Position numbers and translations under genes: made by a program. From Pseudomonadota bacterium (GTDB taxonomy: Bacteria; Pseudomonadota; Gammaproteobacteria; JAKAQQ01), in the NCBI GenBank assembly GCA_021810635.1, contig JAJZIH010000006.1, positions 1 through 64,000 of the forward strand: a DNA stretch of 64,000 bases, in the 5' to 3' direction. Of this stretch, positions 43,307 to 51,812 are shown piece by piece (position 1 is the first letter of the stretch; the number at the start of each line of letters is the position of its first letter). The notes below the pieces were generated by a model. It saw only the letters and a list, made by a program, of their open reading frames with translations. It was not told where the DNA came from and searched no databases.

Positions 43307-44995
43307 ATGGTTGGTTTTTCCTTGCCGATGCCCGTAACCTGCAACCCAAAACTGAGGATGGGGATCTTCCTTGTCGCGGCTGTCCTGTACGGCCTGACTG
43401 CCCTGCAGGGAGCCGGGGCCCGGGCGGTGGCGGTGCGGGATTCGCTCGTCGGAGTGCCTCACTCCCAGCGCCAGGCCGCCAAGGATCTTCTCCAGGCGGC
43501 GGAACTCCAGTCCGACGCCGTGCTTGCGGCACGCGCCGCCTGGCTTTCCTACGAGCGAGCCCACTTCCGGCTTTCGCGCGAGGCCCTGCTCTATTGGCAG
43601 ACGCTCGAGCCGCACGATTACCGGATTGACAACCTGCTCATCCTGACCGATCTCGAAACGGGACACTTGGGCCAGTCACTGACCGTTCTGAGCGGGCTGG
43701 TCCGCCATGCGGCCCATCCCCATCTGGCGATTGAGAACCTGCTGCAGGTTCTCGCCCGGGCTTCGGAACGTGCTCCCCGTCTGACGCTGTTCCAAAACTG
43801 GGTGCATGAAGCGCGTACCGACCCGCTTGCGCATTGGACGCTGGCCCGGGTCGCCACCGGTGAGGGCCTACCCGGACTCGCCGCGCACGAATACCAGCAA
43901 CTGTTCCACAGCCGCCCGGCTGAACCGTCGATTGGCCTCGCGCTCGCCAAGTCCTGGATCCACCTGGGACAGGAAAAGCGCGGACTGGCCCTGGCTCGCG
44001 CGCTCGAAAAGAAGGGCCTCATCCGGTCTTTGGCATCCCGTATCCGCTATGCGGAGCTCCTGGCCTTGGGGGGACATGCAAAAGAAGCGGAACGCCTGAT
44101 CGGCCCGTTGTGCAAGACGGCAGTTCCGTTGGCCCCGCTCACCCTGGCCTGGATCCAGATCCAACAGAAGCAATACCGCCACGCCGAAGAGACGCTCACC
44201 CGGCTGCTCGAAAAAAACGCGGCGAACCGGACCGCAGGCTATTTTCTAGGCTACGTCGAAGCCGATCTCAAGCATTTTCGCCGGGCCCTGGCCTGGTTTC
44301 ATTATGCCCGGATCGGTCCCCATTTTATCGGCTCGACACGCGAGATCACCCGCATCGAGGTGGAAAGCCATCCACCGCATCTTCGGCAAGCACTTTTGAC
44401 CCTTGAGAAAAATGCAGGGGAGATCCCGATCTGGGGTCCGCGACTTGTGACCAGCGGAGTCAACCTGTTCGTGCAGACCGGCCAGAACTCGCAGGGTGTC
44501 TCGCTGTTGGCTTGGGGGCTCAAACGCTGGCCGGAGAACACCGACCTGCAGTATGCCGAAGCCCTCTTGTCCATCCACCTGGGGCACTTCAGGAAGGCCA
44601 TCCGGGTGCTTCGGACCCTCGTCCGGCGCTATCCGGGCGATCCCCTGTTTCTCAATGCCCTGGGATACACCTGGGTGATTCGCGGCCGGCATTTGTTGCA
44701 GGCGGCGATCTTGATCCACCATGCACTGGTACTTGATCCTTCCGATCCGGCACTTCTGGACAGCCTTGGCTGGGTCGACTTCAAGCTGCACCACTGGCGC
44801 TCAGCCTACCGCCACCTGGCCTTGGCGCACACGCTGAAACCGGAAGAACCCACGATCGCCTTCCATTGGGGCCGGGTGCTTTGGCAGTCGGGGCACCCGC
44901 AGGCGGCCCGCCGGGTCTGGAAGAAGGCCCTTGAGCTGGCTCCCCATGACGAGCGACTCAAGCGTGCCCTGAGCCAGCCCTTGCCGCATCCTTGA
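43307..44995 (+). CDS. TPR-repeat protein upstream of lolB
   Basis: The 562-residue protein has an N-terminal signal (MGIFLVAAVLYGLTALQGAG) and many tetratricopeptide-like helix pairs. Examples are SIGLALAKSWIHLGQEKRGL, AWIQIQQKQYRHAEETLTRL and DPALLDSLGWVDFKLHHWRS. TPR proteins in this position before lolB are typical of gammaproteobacteria and are thought to act in the envelope. I use ATG 43307; an ATG at 43328 gives a cleaner signal start. The stop overlaps the lolB start (TTGA). Confidence 0.85.
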   Translation: MVGFSLPMPVTCNPKLRMGIFLVAAVLYGLTALQGAGARAVAVRDSLVGVPHSQRQAAKDLLQAAELQSDAVLAARAAWLSYERAHFRLSREALLYWQTLEPHDYRIDNLLILTDLETGHLGQSLTVLSGLVRHAAHPHLAIENLLQVLARASERAPRLTLFQNWVHEARTDPLAHWTLARVATGEGLPGLAAHEYQQLFHSRPAEPSIGLALAKSWIHLGQEKRGLALARALEKKGLIRSLASRIRYAELLALGGHAKEAERLIGPLCKTAVPLAPLTLAWIQIQQKQYRHAEETLTRLLEKNAANRTAGYFLGYVEADLKHFRRALAWFHYARIGPHFIGSTREITRIEVESHPPHLRQALLTLEKNAGEIPIWGPRLVTSGVNLFVQTGQNSQGVSLLAWGLKRWPENTDLQYAEALLSIHLGHFRKAIRVLRTLVRRYPGDPLFLNALGYTWVIRGRHLLQAAILIHHALVLDPSDPALLDSLGWVDFKLHHWRSAYRHLALAHTLKPEEPTIAFHWGRVLWQSGHPQAARRVWKKALELAPHDERLKRALSQPLPHP

Positions 44996-45612
44996 CAGTC
45001 CTGCGCCGGTTTTCCACACTGGCCGCTGCCGGGATTCTCCTTCTGTCCGGCTGTGCACTCCCCCCTCCGCCCTTGGGACGGCTATCCGCAGGGACCTTCC
45101 GCCAGCTCCGCTCGATCCAGGGCTTCGAAATCACGGGTGTTCTCGGCGTGGTCGACCGGCAACGGGGTTTTTCGGGCTCGTTCTACTGGCGCAACCGGCA
45201 GGGGCGAACGCTTCTCATCGTGACGGCCCCGCTCGGCACCGGGGGGTTCCGGCTCACCGGCCATCCCGGCCACTGGCGGCTCGTGACTTCACGCGGCCGG
45301 GTGCTCCCGGCCCGCCACTGCCTGCGATGTGTCCTGGCGCACTGGTTCGCGGTCCCCGTCCCCATCCGGAGCCTTCGTTATTGGGTGCGCGGACTGCCGG
45401 ATCCACGGGCACCGGCGCGACAATCCCGGGATTCCGAAGGACGGCTCCAAAGCCTAGTCCAGGATGACTGGCGACTCGTTTTTGAGCGCTACGGCCACGT
45501 CGACGGCCTGCCGGTGCCGACCCATCTCCTTTTGCAATACCGGTCGGCGAAAATCCATCTGATTGTGGACCGTTGGACAATCTGGAGGGCCCCCGGATCC
45601 AGCCCCCGATGA
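44992..45612 (+). CDS. lolB: Outer-membrane lipoprotein localisation factor LolB
   Basis: The 206-residue lipoprotein has lipobox ILLLSGC (Cys21). Its beta-barrel sequence (QGFEITGVLGVVDRQRGFSG, FYWRNRQGRTLLIVTAPLGT, RLVFERYGHVDGLPVPTHLL) is the LolB pattern. LolB receives lipoproteins from LolA and inserts them in the outer membrane. The TTG start overlaps the TPR gene stop. In gammaproteobacteria ispE normally follows; here the sequence runs into ISAzo13 debris instead. The last residues (RAPGSSPR) may be slightly altered. Confidence 0.88.
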   Translation: MTVLRRFSTLAAAGILLLSGCALPPPPLGRLSAGTFRQLRSIQGFEITGVLGVVDRQRGFSGSFYWRNRQGRTLLIVTAPLGTGGFRLTGHPGHWRLVTSRGRVLPARHCLRCVLAHWFAVPVPIRSLRYWVRGLPDPRAPARQSRDSEGRLQSLVQDDWRLVFERYGHVDGLPVPTHLLLQYRSAKIHLIVDRWTIWRAPGSSPR

Positions 45613-45639
45613 CGCCCGACGCCCGGATTTCACATTGGA

Positions 45640-45985
45640 CAGTCCCAATTGGGAGGGCTGGCAAACCAAACCACATCGAACAGGAGTGTCAGCAAACCGT
45701 GAACCGGCTTGGGCAGATCCTTCTGATGGGTGGTGTTCCCGACATTGGGTAGTCGGTCAGGGACCTCTCTCGCCAGTGCGCGGTGATGAACGAAAAAAGG
45801 CGATGCTCCATCTTGTTCCACTTGCTGGTGCCCGGCGAAAAGTGACAGACCGTGATCGTCAACTTCTCCTCCGTCGCAAACCGTTGTAGCGCTCGCTTCC
45901 ACCGCTGTCGGCGCAGATCATGAAGATGGCGGGCTTTCGGGGGATGTCCCGTTCCTCCTGCAGCTTGGCTGTAGACTTCTTCATG
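45640..45985 (-). mobile_element. ISAzo13-family transposase C-terminal remnant
   Basis: The clearest frame reads KLTITVCHFSPGTSKWNKME, then HRLFSFITAHWRERSLTDY. It matches the C-terminal catalytic part of ISAzo13 transposases (TVCHFPPGTSKWNKIEHRLFSFI). Upstream, ICADSGGSERYNGLRRR preserves the 'CADGGGSN' region in another frame. Frameshifts are frequent. It separates lolB from the repeat-flanked ubiquinone cassette. The remaining bases 45986-46061 hold nothing recognisable. Confidence 0.7.
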
Positions 45986-46061
45986 GTGGTTGAACCTTTC
46001 TGGTTTTACGATTGGACTGACCTTAGAATCGCCCGATTGTGCGACCCCGGGCCCTCAACCC

Positions 46062-46394
46062 CCAACTCAACCTTCAACTTGACGTTCATCGGACAGGTCT
46101 TTGGTCCGTCCGATTTTTTGTCCTTAATCATTGTGACCCGTCGTCGAAGGCTCATTCTTGGGCTAAACTATGGAGACTCCACGAAGGGGAAGACCATGGC
46201 CGGCGGGTGGGCGAAAGACGGTGCCGTACAGCAGCAGATCGATGCCAGCCTGGAAGATGCATTGTGGTTATTGCGGGCGCGGCTCCCGGAAGGGGAGGGC
46301 CTTGAACGTTGTGAGCGGTGTCACGCCGAAATCCCTGAAGGCCGGCGCCTCGCGCTTCCCGGTGTGCGTCTCTGCCTGACCTTTCAAAATGAAA
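46062..46394 (+). repeat. 333-bp direct repeat, left copy
   Basis: Nearly identical to 52508-52840 in the same orientation (a handful of base differences and compensating single-base indels), period 6446 bp. It contains the promoter region and first 66 codons of a DksA/YbiI-type gene. Sequence outside the block is unrelated on both sides. Confidence 0.92.
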
Positions 46395-46507
46395 CACCAT
46401 TTGGTATCCGATGTATGCCGATACGCGCAAGCCAGTGGGAGCGTGTACGGATCCGTTTCTGCAGGGCCATCTCCAACGGCGTCCGCGTACTGCTTCCTTG
46501 TTCATGA
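46196..46507 (+). pseudogene. Broken copy of the DksA/YbiI zinc-finger gene
   Basis: The first 66 codons equal the intact gene at 52642 except Trp for Arg in ALWLLRARL and Phe for the fourth zinc-ligand Cys (CLTFQNE versus CLTCQNE). After NE the sequence is unrelated (TPFGIRCMPIRASQWE…) and runs to TGA 46507, giving 103 codons. The conserved YbiI ending NRRG.KDSQLR is missing. With one ligand lost and the C-terminus replaced, a functional zinc finger is unlikely. Confidence 0.85.
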
Positions 46508-46638
46508 TGTGGTCCATCCTCGCCAGATTATGCATGCCGTTCGGATTTGCCTTGCTGGTGTTTGTGTCCGTCTATTTGTGGTTTGTCTATCGGTGGCTCA
46601 AGGGCCTGATTTCTTTCAGTCTGTGGAAAGTGACATGA
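46504..46638 (+). CDS. Possible small single-helix membrane protein
   Basis: A 44-residue frame: MMWSILARLCMPFGFALLVF, then VSVYLWFVYRWLKGLISF and SLWKVT. It has one strong hydrophobic helix and a positively charged end. Its ATG overlaps the stop of the broken zinc-finger frame, and the frame can be extended upstream to 46411. I recognise no family. It precedes the chorismate-mutase/UbiT gene by 43 bases on the same strand and could be co-transcribed. Confidence 0.35.
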   Translation: MMWSILARLCMPFGFALLVFVSVYLWFVYRWLKGLISFSLWKVT

Positions 46639-46681
46639 GCTTTCGCGTGCATTGCCGGCGTCGCCACCGGCCGGGTGTTTG

Positions 46682-47623
46682 ATGCATACTGCCGAGTTGC
46701 TGCCAACTCCCACCGGACCGCATGTACAGACTCCCGGTCGTTCTGGCGATGTGCGCGCGCGATCTGTGGCAGCCGGGCCGATTGAGCTGCACGCGATACG
46801 CTCTCTGATCGACCGGGTCGACGAGATGTTCCTGGTCCTGCTGGCGGGTCGGCGCCAACTGGTGCGACGGGCCATGGCGCTCAAGCAGCGCGCCGGGCTT
46901 CCTGGACGCAACCCTGAACGCGAACGTCAGGTGCATGACCGGGCACAGGCTTTTGGTGCGAAGCTTGCTCTCTCCAATGGTGTGACACGACAATTGATGG
47001 AACTGCTCATTGGGGATGCCTGTGCATTGCAGGGTCTGTCGTCATCCGGAGAACGAACCGTGAGTCATTTTTCGTTGCAGCATGAATCAAAGCACCTACC
47101 GGTGTTGGGTTTTTCCCAGGCGAAAAAACTCCTGCGGCTATTGCCGCCTCCTGCGCGCTTGAGTACACCGTTGCGCTGGATATTGCCGTCGCCGCTGTTG
47201 CGCGACCTGCTGCGCAGCATGATTTTGCGCGTCATGGCGGGGCCTCTCTCCCAAGGCAGGCTGGATGACTTGCAGGGCCGCAGGCTCGGGGTCGAAATCA
47301 CTGACCTCAAGCTGCGCTGGGTGGTCGAGATCGGTACACGCGATTTGCAAGTGCAGGTTCCTGGTGAAGAGGCGGAGTCGACCGTGCGCGGCAGTGCCAC
47401 CGATCTTTTACTCCTGGCCAGCCGTCTCGAAGACGCCGATACACTGTTTTTCCAACGCCGCCTGCAACTAGTCGGCGACACTGAGCTGGGGTTGCTGGTG
47501 CGTAACCTTCTTGATCAACTTCCGTGGGAGACGATTCCGCTGGATGTCCGGGTGTTGCTGAATCGAGGTGCCAGGTTCGCGCGGCTGGCACGCGCGGCTC
47601 ATCATGCCGAAATGATCGCCTGA
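46682..47623 (+). CDS. ubiT: Chorismate mutase (AroQ-type) fused to UbiT (SCP2)
   Basis: A 313-residue two-domain protein. Residues about 35-120 are an all-helical AroQ chorismate mutase (HAIRSLIDRVDEMFLVLLAG, RRQLVRRAMALKQRAGLPGR). By eye, Arg40, Arg58, Lys68, Arg80, Glu81 and Gln117 match E. coli P-protein Arg11, Arg28, Lys39, Arg51, Glu52 and Gln88, while Asp48 is Asn77. Residues about 140-313 are the SCP2 lipid-binding domain of UbiT (GRRLGVEITDLKLRWVVEIG, ASRLEDADTLFFQRRLQLVG), about the length of E. coli UbiT. UbiT is needed for oxygen-independent ubiquinone synthesis with UbiU/UbiV, found convergent next door with a 22-bp overlap. Fusion could link chorismate use to the pathway; this is inference. 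Confidence 0.88.
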   Translation: MHTAELLPTPTGPHVQTPGRSGDVRARSVAAGPIELHAIRSLIDRVDEMFLVLLAGRRQLVRRAMALKQRAGLPGRNPERERQVHDRAQAFGAKLALSNGVTRQLMELLIGDACALQGLSSSGERTVSHFSLQHESKHLPVLGFSQAKKLLRLLPPPARLSTPLRWILPSPLLRDLLRSMILRVMAGPLSQGRLDDLQGRRLGVEITDLKLRWVVEIGTRDLQVQVPGEEAESTVRGSATDLLLLASRLEDADTLFFQRRLQLVGDTELGLLVRNLLDQLPWETIPLDVRVLLNRGARFARLARAAHHAEMIA

Positions 47624-48504
47624 GCGGAGTCTGGCACCTCATCGCCGGGCATTTGTTGCCTGCCGGCCTGCCCGTGCCAGTAGCCGTTTTCCAGGCCGAC
47701 CCGCTGCGCGGGGAGACCGGAATCGATGGTCTTGCGAAAGCGCGCGACCACGGCCGCCATGTCATTTGCCTGCGGGTAGAGGCGCAGCAATTGGATGCCC
47801 GCTGTCTGAAGTTCGGCGATGTCCGGCGCCAGATCGCAGTACTCGCCGCCCTGGATTTGAATGCCATTGATGGTCAAAAAGGGGCTGCCCTCGCGCGTCT
47901 TCAATGGCAGGCCATCCGGATAGTCGATGCAGCGAAAACCGCAGTCATCCTTGGACCGATCCAGCGCTCGTGCGGTATAGCAGCGCGCTGAGTAGGCCAG
48001 TGGCAGGCGCCCCCAGGCAATCACCTCGAATTCCGGCAGCGGTTCGCCGCTGTCCTTGAACTCCCTCAGCAATTCACGGCCGAGTTCAATTCCCAGCACC
48101 AGCCGCTGCATGCCGTCCTCACGCAACAGGCGCAAAGCAACATGGTTGTAGACGTTCAACCCCGGGCCACCGATGAACGGCAGCTTGCGCTCGCGCAAAA
48201 TCTGTACCGCAGACATGTCATTGGCCTCGACCCGGAGGCGTCCGTTTTCTGCAAGACGCGTGAGCGCCGACAATTCCGACTCGGCTTCCAGAAGCGCCAG
48301 CGAGGACAGAACGATCTCATGCCCGCTTTCAGCGAGTTCGTTCGCCAGCGCGATCCAGTCACGCGTGCCGAGTTCGCGGCGCTTGCTGCAGACGGTCTCG
48401 CCGAGATAGATCGTGTCCAGTGGCCATTGCACCGCCTCGCGATAAAACTTGAACACGTCATCGCGGTGCCAGAAATATTGCAGTGGCCCGAGCGTGAGTT
48501 GCAT
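47602..48504 (-). CDS. ubiV: Oxygen-independent ubiquinone hydroxylation protein UbiV (peptidase U32 family)
   Basis: The 300-residue protein has Cys39 (LGETVCSKRREL), Cys175 (YSARCYTARA), Cys188 and Cys192 (KDDCGFRCIDYP). The 13- and 4-residue spacings equal those of the 4Fe-4S ligands of E. coli UbiV. With UbiU it hydroxylates the quinone ring using prephenate as oxygen donor under anoxia. I start at ATG 48504 (MQLTLGPLQYFW); an upstream frame is spurious. It lies 11 bases after ubiU. The end overlaps the convergent mutase/UbiT gene. Confidence 0.95.
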   Translation of the reverse strand: MQLTLGPLQYFWHRDDVFKFYREAVQWPLDTIYLGETVCSKRRELGTRDWIALANELAESGHEIVLSSLALLEAESELSALTRLAENGRLRVEANDMSAVQILRERKLPFIGGPGLNVYNHVALRLLREDGMQRLVLGIELGRELLREFKDSGEPLPEFEVIAWGRLPLAYSARCYTARALDRSKDDCGFRCIDYPDGLPLKTREGSPFLTINGIQIQGGEYCDLAPDIAELQTAGIQLLRLYPQANDMAAVVARFRKTIDSGLPAQRVGLENGYWHGQAGRQQMPGDEVPDSAQAIISA

Positions 48505-48515
48505 GTGTGCTTGCC

Positions 48516-49511
48516 TCAATGCCAGGAACGGTGATAAGGACCCAGCGTGGTCTGGTGGCCTTCGGCGTGAGCATCGAGCTCGTGTTGCCATGCTGGATCG
48601 CCGGCCGCATTGGGCTGGGCTTCGAGCTGGTCGATCGCCTGTCGCCAGACCCGTGTCACGGCACCCACGTAGGCCAGCCCGCGCTGCCGTCCCTCGATCT
48701 TGAGTGCTGCGACTCCCACAGCCTTGAGCATCGGCAACAGCGACAGCGTATTCAAACTGGTGGGCTCTTCCAGGGCATGGAAAATTTCATCGCCGATTTT
48801 GTAGCGGCCCTTGCATACCGTCGGGTAGCCGGCGGGTTCGTGCGCCTGGTAGCGATCGATCAGAACGTTGTTCAAATGCACGCTGCGCACGCCGCCTGGC
48901 TCCTCATCCCAGCGCACGAATTTGGCCGGTGAACAGACACCGTGGCGGTTTGGCGAAACACCGGTCACGTAACTGGACAGCTGACAGCGTCCCTCCACCA
49001 TGATGCACAGACTGCCGAAGGCAAATACCTCGATGGGCACAACCTGGCGTTTGCAGAGCCGTTCGACCTGCTGCAGCGAGAGCACCCTGGGCATAACGGC
49101 GCGCGCGATGCCGAAGCGTTCGCGGTAGTAGCGGAGGGCGGCGTGGGTGGTTGCGGAAGCCTGCACCGAAAGGTGGCGCGGAAGGTCTGGGTGGCGCCGG
49201 GTCGCATAGTCGAGTACGCCGAGATCGGCGCAGATGATGGCGTCGACATCGAGCGCGGCTGCCCGATCCACGGCGTTTTGCCAGGTCCTGATATGCGCAG
49301 AAGTAGGATAGGTGTTCAGCGCAACGTAGACCTTGCGGGCGTGCGCATGGGCATAGTCGATACCCTGACGCATGTCGTCTTCGCTGAAATTGAGACCCGC
49401 GAACGCGCGCGCATTGGTCTGGTCGCGAAAGCCGATATAAACCGCGCTGGCGCCGTGATCAATCGCGGTTTTGAGCGCAGGCAAATTTCCCGCCGGACAG
49501 ATCAGATCCAT
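48516..49511 (-). CDS. ubiU: Oxygen-independent ubiquinone hydroxylation protein UbiU (peptidase U32 family)
   Basis: The 331-residue protein begins [20 protein letters not shown], the U32 start, and carries Cys169 and Cys176 (GSLCIMVEGRC), Cys193 (HGVCSPA) and Cys233 (TVCKGRY). These match the E. coli UbiU 4Fe-4S ligands within one residue. Total length is the same as E. coli UbiU. GGAGGCC precedes the ATG. It forms a heterodimer with UbiV. Prephenate, the product of chorismate mutase, is the reported oxygen donor for UbiU/UbiV, which gives the fused mutase a plausible purpose. Confidence 0.96.
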   Translation of the reverse strand: MDLICPAGNLPALKTAIDHGASAVYIGFRDQTNARAFAGLNFSEDDMRQGIDYAHAHARKVYVALNTYPTSAHIRTWQNAVDRAAALDVDAIICADLGVLDYATRRHPDLPRHLSVQASATTHAALRYYRERFGIARAVMPRVLSLQQVERLCKRQVVPIEVFAFGSLCIMVEGRCQLSSYVTGVSPNRHGVCSPAKFVRWDEEPGGVRSVHLNNVLIDRYQAHEPAGYPTVCKGRYKIGDEIFHALEEPTSLNTLSLLPMLKAVGVAALKIEGRQRGLAYVGAVTRVWRQAIDQLEAQPNAAGDPAWQHELDAHAEGHQTTLGPYHRSWH

Positions 49512-49642
49512 GTGGCCTCCTGAGATTGCGATGGGCGGATTTCCACGTTGCGTGCCGAGCGAGACGCGGTACGGCACGACATCGCCTCGGCACCCGGCAG
49601 GCTGACGCAGTGAATGGTGTACGGCGAGTGCGGCCATTTCAT
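49502..49642 (-). CDS. Possible 46-residue ORF bridging ubiD and ubiU
   Basis: The frame starts [20 protein letters not shown], with ATG overlapping the ubiD stop (ATGA), and ends EATWI ten bases into ubiU. It fills the 127-base gap in the operon. No family is recognised and Cys/Ser-rich content is unremarkable. It could be a coupling leader for ubiU rather than a functional protein. Confidence 0.3.
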   Translation of the reverse strand: MKWPHSPYTIHCVSLPGAEAMSCRTASRSARNVEIRPSQSQEATWI

Positions 49643-51129
49643 GGCTGATGCTCTACCGGGACGCTGGAGAACACGCGTGACCACAAGGCATCGACACGTC
49701 GCTCAATGTCCGGATCGAGGGTGATTGGGCGTCCCCAGGTCCGGTCGGTCTCGCCGGCCCATTTGCTGGTGGCATCCAGTCCCAGTTTGGAACCGAGGCC
49801 AGCCACCGGGCTTGCGAAATCCAGGTAATCGATGGGGGTGCGCTCGATGAGCACGCTGTCGCGCGCGGGATCGACCCGTGTCGACAGCGCCCAGATCACC
49901 TCACTCCACTGCCGCGCATCGATATCTGCGTCGACTACGATCACGAACTTCGTGTAGGTAAACTGGCGTAGATACGACCAGATGCCCATCATCACGCGGC
50001 GTGCATGGCCCGGATATTGCTTGCGGATGCTGACGATGGCAATCCGATAGGAACAGGCTTCCGGGGGTAGGTAAAAATCCACGATTTCGGGAAATATCTT
50101 TTGCAAGATCGGTACGAAGACCTCGTTCAATGCCACTGCCAGGACCGAAGGCTCGTCATGTGGTGCACGTCCCATGTAGCTGCCATGATAGATCGCGCCG
50201 TTGCGCAGCAGCATGCGCTGCACGGTCAACACGGGGAACCGGGCCTGGCTGTTGTAGTAGCCCGTGTGGTCACCAAACGGCCCTTCCATGGCGGTGTCGC
50301 CGGGATTGACGACACCTTCGAGCACGATCTCTGCACCAGCAGGCGCATCCAGGCCGGTGTGCGCGCTGTGCCAGACGCGGGTGCGGTCGCCACGCAGCAG
50401 GCCGGCGAACTCGTATTCGGACAAGGTGTCGGGGATGGGCGCCACGGCCGCCAGCAGCGTGGCCGGGTCGGCACCGATGGCGACCAGGACCGGGAACGGC
50501 TGGTCTGGACAGGCCGCCTGCCAGTCGGCGAAATCCAGTGCGCCGCCGCGATGCGGCAGCCAGCGCAGGATCACCCGGTTCGGAGCAATCACCTGTTGCC
50601 GGTAAATTGCCACGTTCTGGCGCTTCTGTCGCGTGCCGCGGGTGACCACCAGGCCGAAGGTGATCAACGGCCCAACATCATCGGGCCAGCACCGCTGGAT
50701 GGGCAGCCGGGCCAGATCGACATCGGCTTCCTCGACGACTTGATCGAGAAACGCAATCTCGTGCACGACCTTGGGGGTGATATTCGCGAGCTGGCCGAAT
50801 TCGGGCCACATCTGCAGTGCTTCACGCACGGACCCGGGCCAGCGAGGCTCCTTGATGGAGGCCAGCAACTGGCCCAGTTCGCGCAGCGAGGCCAAGGGTC
50901 TTCCAGCTAGCGCGGCCTCGATCCGCGCACGATGCCCGAACAGGTTGCCGAGCATGGGATGGTCTGAACCCCGCGGATGCTCGAACAACAGCGCCGGGCC
51001 ACCAGCCCGCAGCGTGCGTAGGCAGAACGCCGTGCTCTCCAGTTGCGGATCAATCGGCTGCGTGATCCTTCGCAGAGAATGACGCGTCTGCAGATGGTCG
51101 AGAAACGCGCGCAGATCGTAAAAAGCCAT
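49639..51129 (-). CDS. ubiD: UbiD-family (3-octaprenyl-4-hydroxybenzoate) decarboxylase
   Basis: The 496-residue prenyl-FMN-dependent decarboxylase has the family start [20 protein letters not shown] and [34 protein letters not shown] supplies the Glu-Arg-Glu-type active-site surroundings, and [20 protein letters not shown] is the C-terminal signature of the octaprenyl-hydroxybenzoate group. It removes the carboxylate of the ubiquinone precursor; the UbiX flavin prenyltransferase is not in the window. It lies 16 bases after the chimeric gene. Placement between quinone genes supports the ubiquinone assignment over aromatic degradation. Confidence 0.95.
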   Translation of the reverse strand: MAFYDLRAFLDHLQTRHSLRRITQPIDPQLESTAFCLRTLRAGGPALLFEHPRGSDHPMLGNLFGHRARIEAALAGRPLASLRELGQLLASIKEPRWPGSVREALQMWPEFGQLANITPKVVHEIAFLDQVVEEADVDLARLPIQRCWPDDVGPLITFGLVVTRGTRQKRQNVAIYRQQVIAPNRVILRWLPHRGGALDFADWQAACPDQPFPVLVAIGADPATLLAAVAPIPDTLSEYEFAGLLRGDRTRVWHSAHTGLDAPAGAEIVLEGVVNPGDTAMEGPFGDHTGYYNSQARFPVLTVQRMLLRNGAIYHGSYMGRAPHDEPSVLAVALNEVFVPILQKIFPEIVDFYLPPEACSYRIAIVSIRKQYPGHARRVMMGIWSYLRQFTYTKFVIVVDADIDARQWSEVIWALSTRVDPARDSVLIERTPIDYLDFASPVAGLGSKLGLDATSKWAGETDRTWGRPITLDPDIERRVDALWSRVFSSVPVEHQP

Positions 51130-51145
51130 GCCAAGGATTCCTTGC

Positions 51146-51766
51146 TTAGAGCGCGCGCGGCATCGCGTAGAACGGAAAAAAGAACCGCAGCGGATGAATA
51201 TCGAAGGGCGTATGCAGAATGTTTGCAGGTAAATCGTTCAACTTGACCAGCAGAAAGCCGCAGCTATCTGGTCGATAGTATACAAACCAGAAAAATACGA
51301 CGGAAAACACACTGAAGCCGAACAGACCTTTTGCGGTGTAATACAGGCGAAACAAGATCCCGTCACGCGGCCACGATGATTCGTCTTCTTGCGCAGGCTG
51401 CTGGTTCTGTTGGCTCGGTGGACCCTTGAGTCGCCGCAGCAGTAACGGTTCGGCCAAAGTGTCGAGCATCCAACCTTCGCGATTCAATAGTTGTACCAGT
51501 CTTTTCTTCCTTTCCACGAGAAGCCAGTGTCCGGGTTCCATCCAGCTTAAGTCAACATCAATCGGCGGACCGGAAGCCTCAACGGCTTTCCCGAGATTCG
51601 GGTTAACAATCGAAATGTTTGAAAACAGACCGACGGTACCAGCGCCCAAGACACCGGAAGAGGCGATGAAAAACTGTCTGCGGCCGGTTCGTACCCCGCT
51701 CTTAGGACGAATGGAATCCACAATCCTCTTGCCAGCAGGTACTTTTTGAGTCGGGCTATTCGCCAT
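51146..51766 (-). CDS. Chimera of Rieske protein N-terminus and cytochrome b C-terminal segment
   Basis: A single 206-codon frame joins parts of two cytochrome bc1 subunits. Residues about 25-133 match the Rieske protein: twin-Arg membrane anchor ([20 protein letters not shown]), then [20 protein letters not shown] and [17 protein letters not shown]. The 2Fe-2S domain (CTHLGC, CPCHGS) is absent. Residues about 137-206 match cytochrome b after its haem helices: [20 protein letters not shown], the HTPFDIHP (PPHI.P) block and [12 protein letters not shown]. It looks like an internal deletion in a petAB operon, kept in frame. It cannot transfer electrons as a Rieske protein. It heads the ubiD-ubiU-ubiV operon. 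Whether the protein has a role, or only the promoter is used, is unknown. Confidence 0.8.
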   Translation of the reverse strand: MANSPTQKVPAGKRIVDSIRPKSGVRTGRRQFFIASSGVLGAGTVGLFSNISIVNPNLGKAVEASGPPIDVDLSWMEPGHWLLVERKKRLVQLLNREGWMLDTLAEPLLLRRLKGPPSQQNQQPAQEDESSWPRDGILFRLYYTAKGLFGFSVFSVVFFWFVYYRPDSCGFLLVKLNDLPANILHTPFDIHPLRFFFPFYAMPRAL

Positions 51767-51812
51767 ACATAAATATAACCCTGCCGTAAGATTGCCGGAC
51801 TTGATCCGATCT

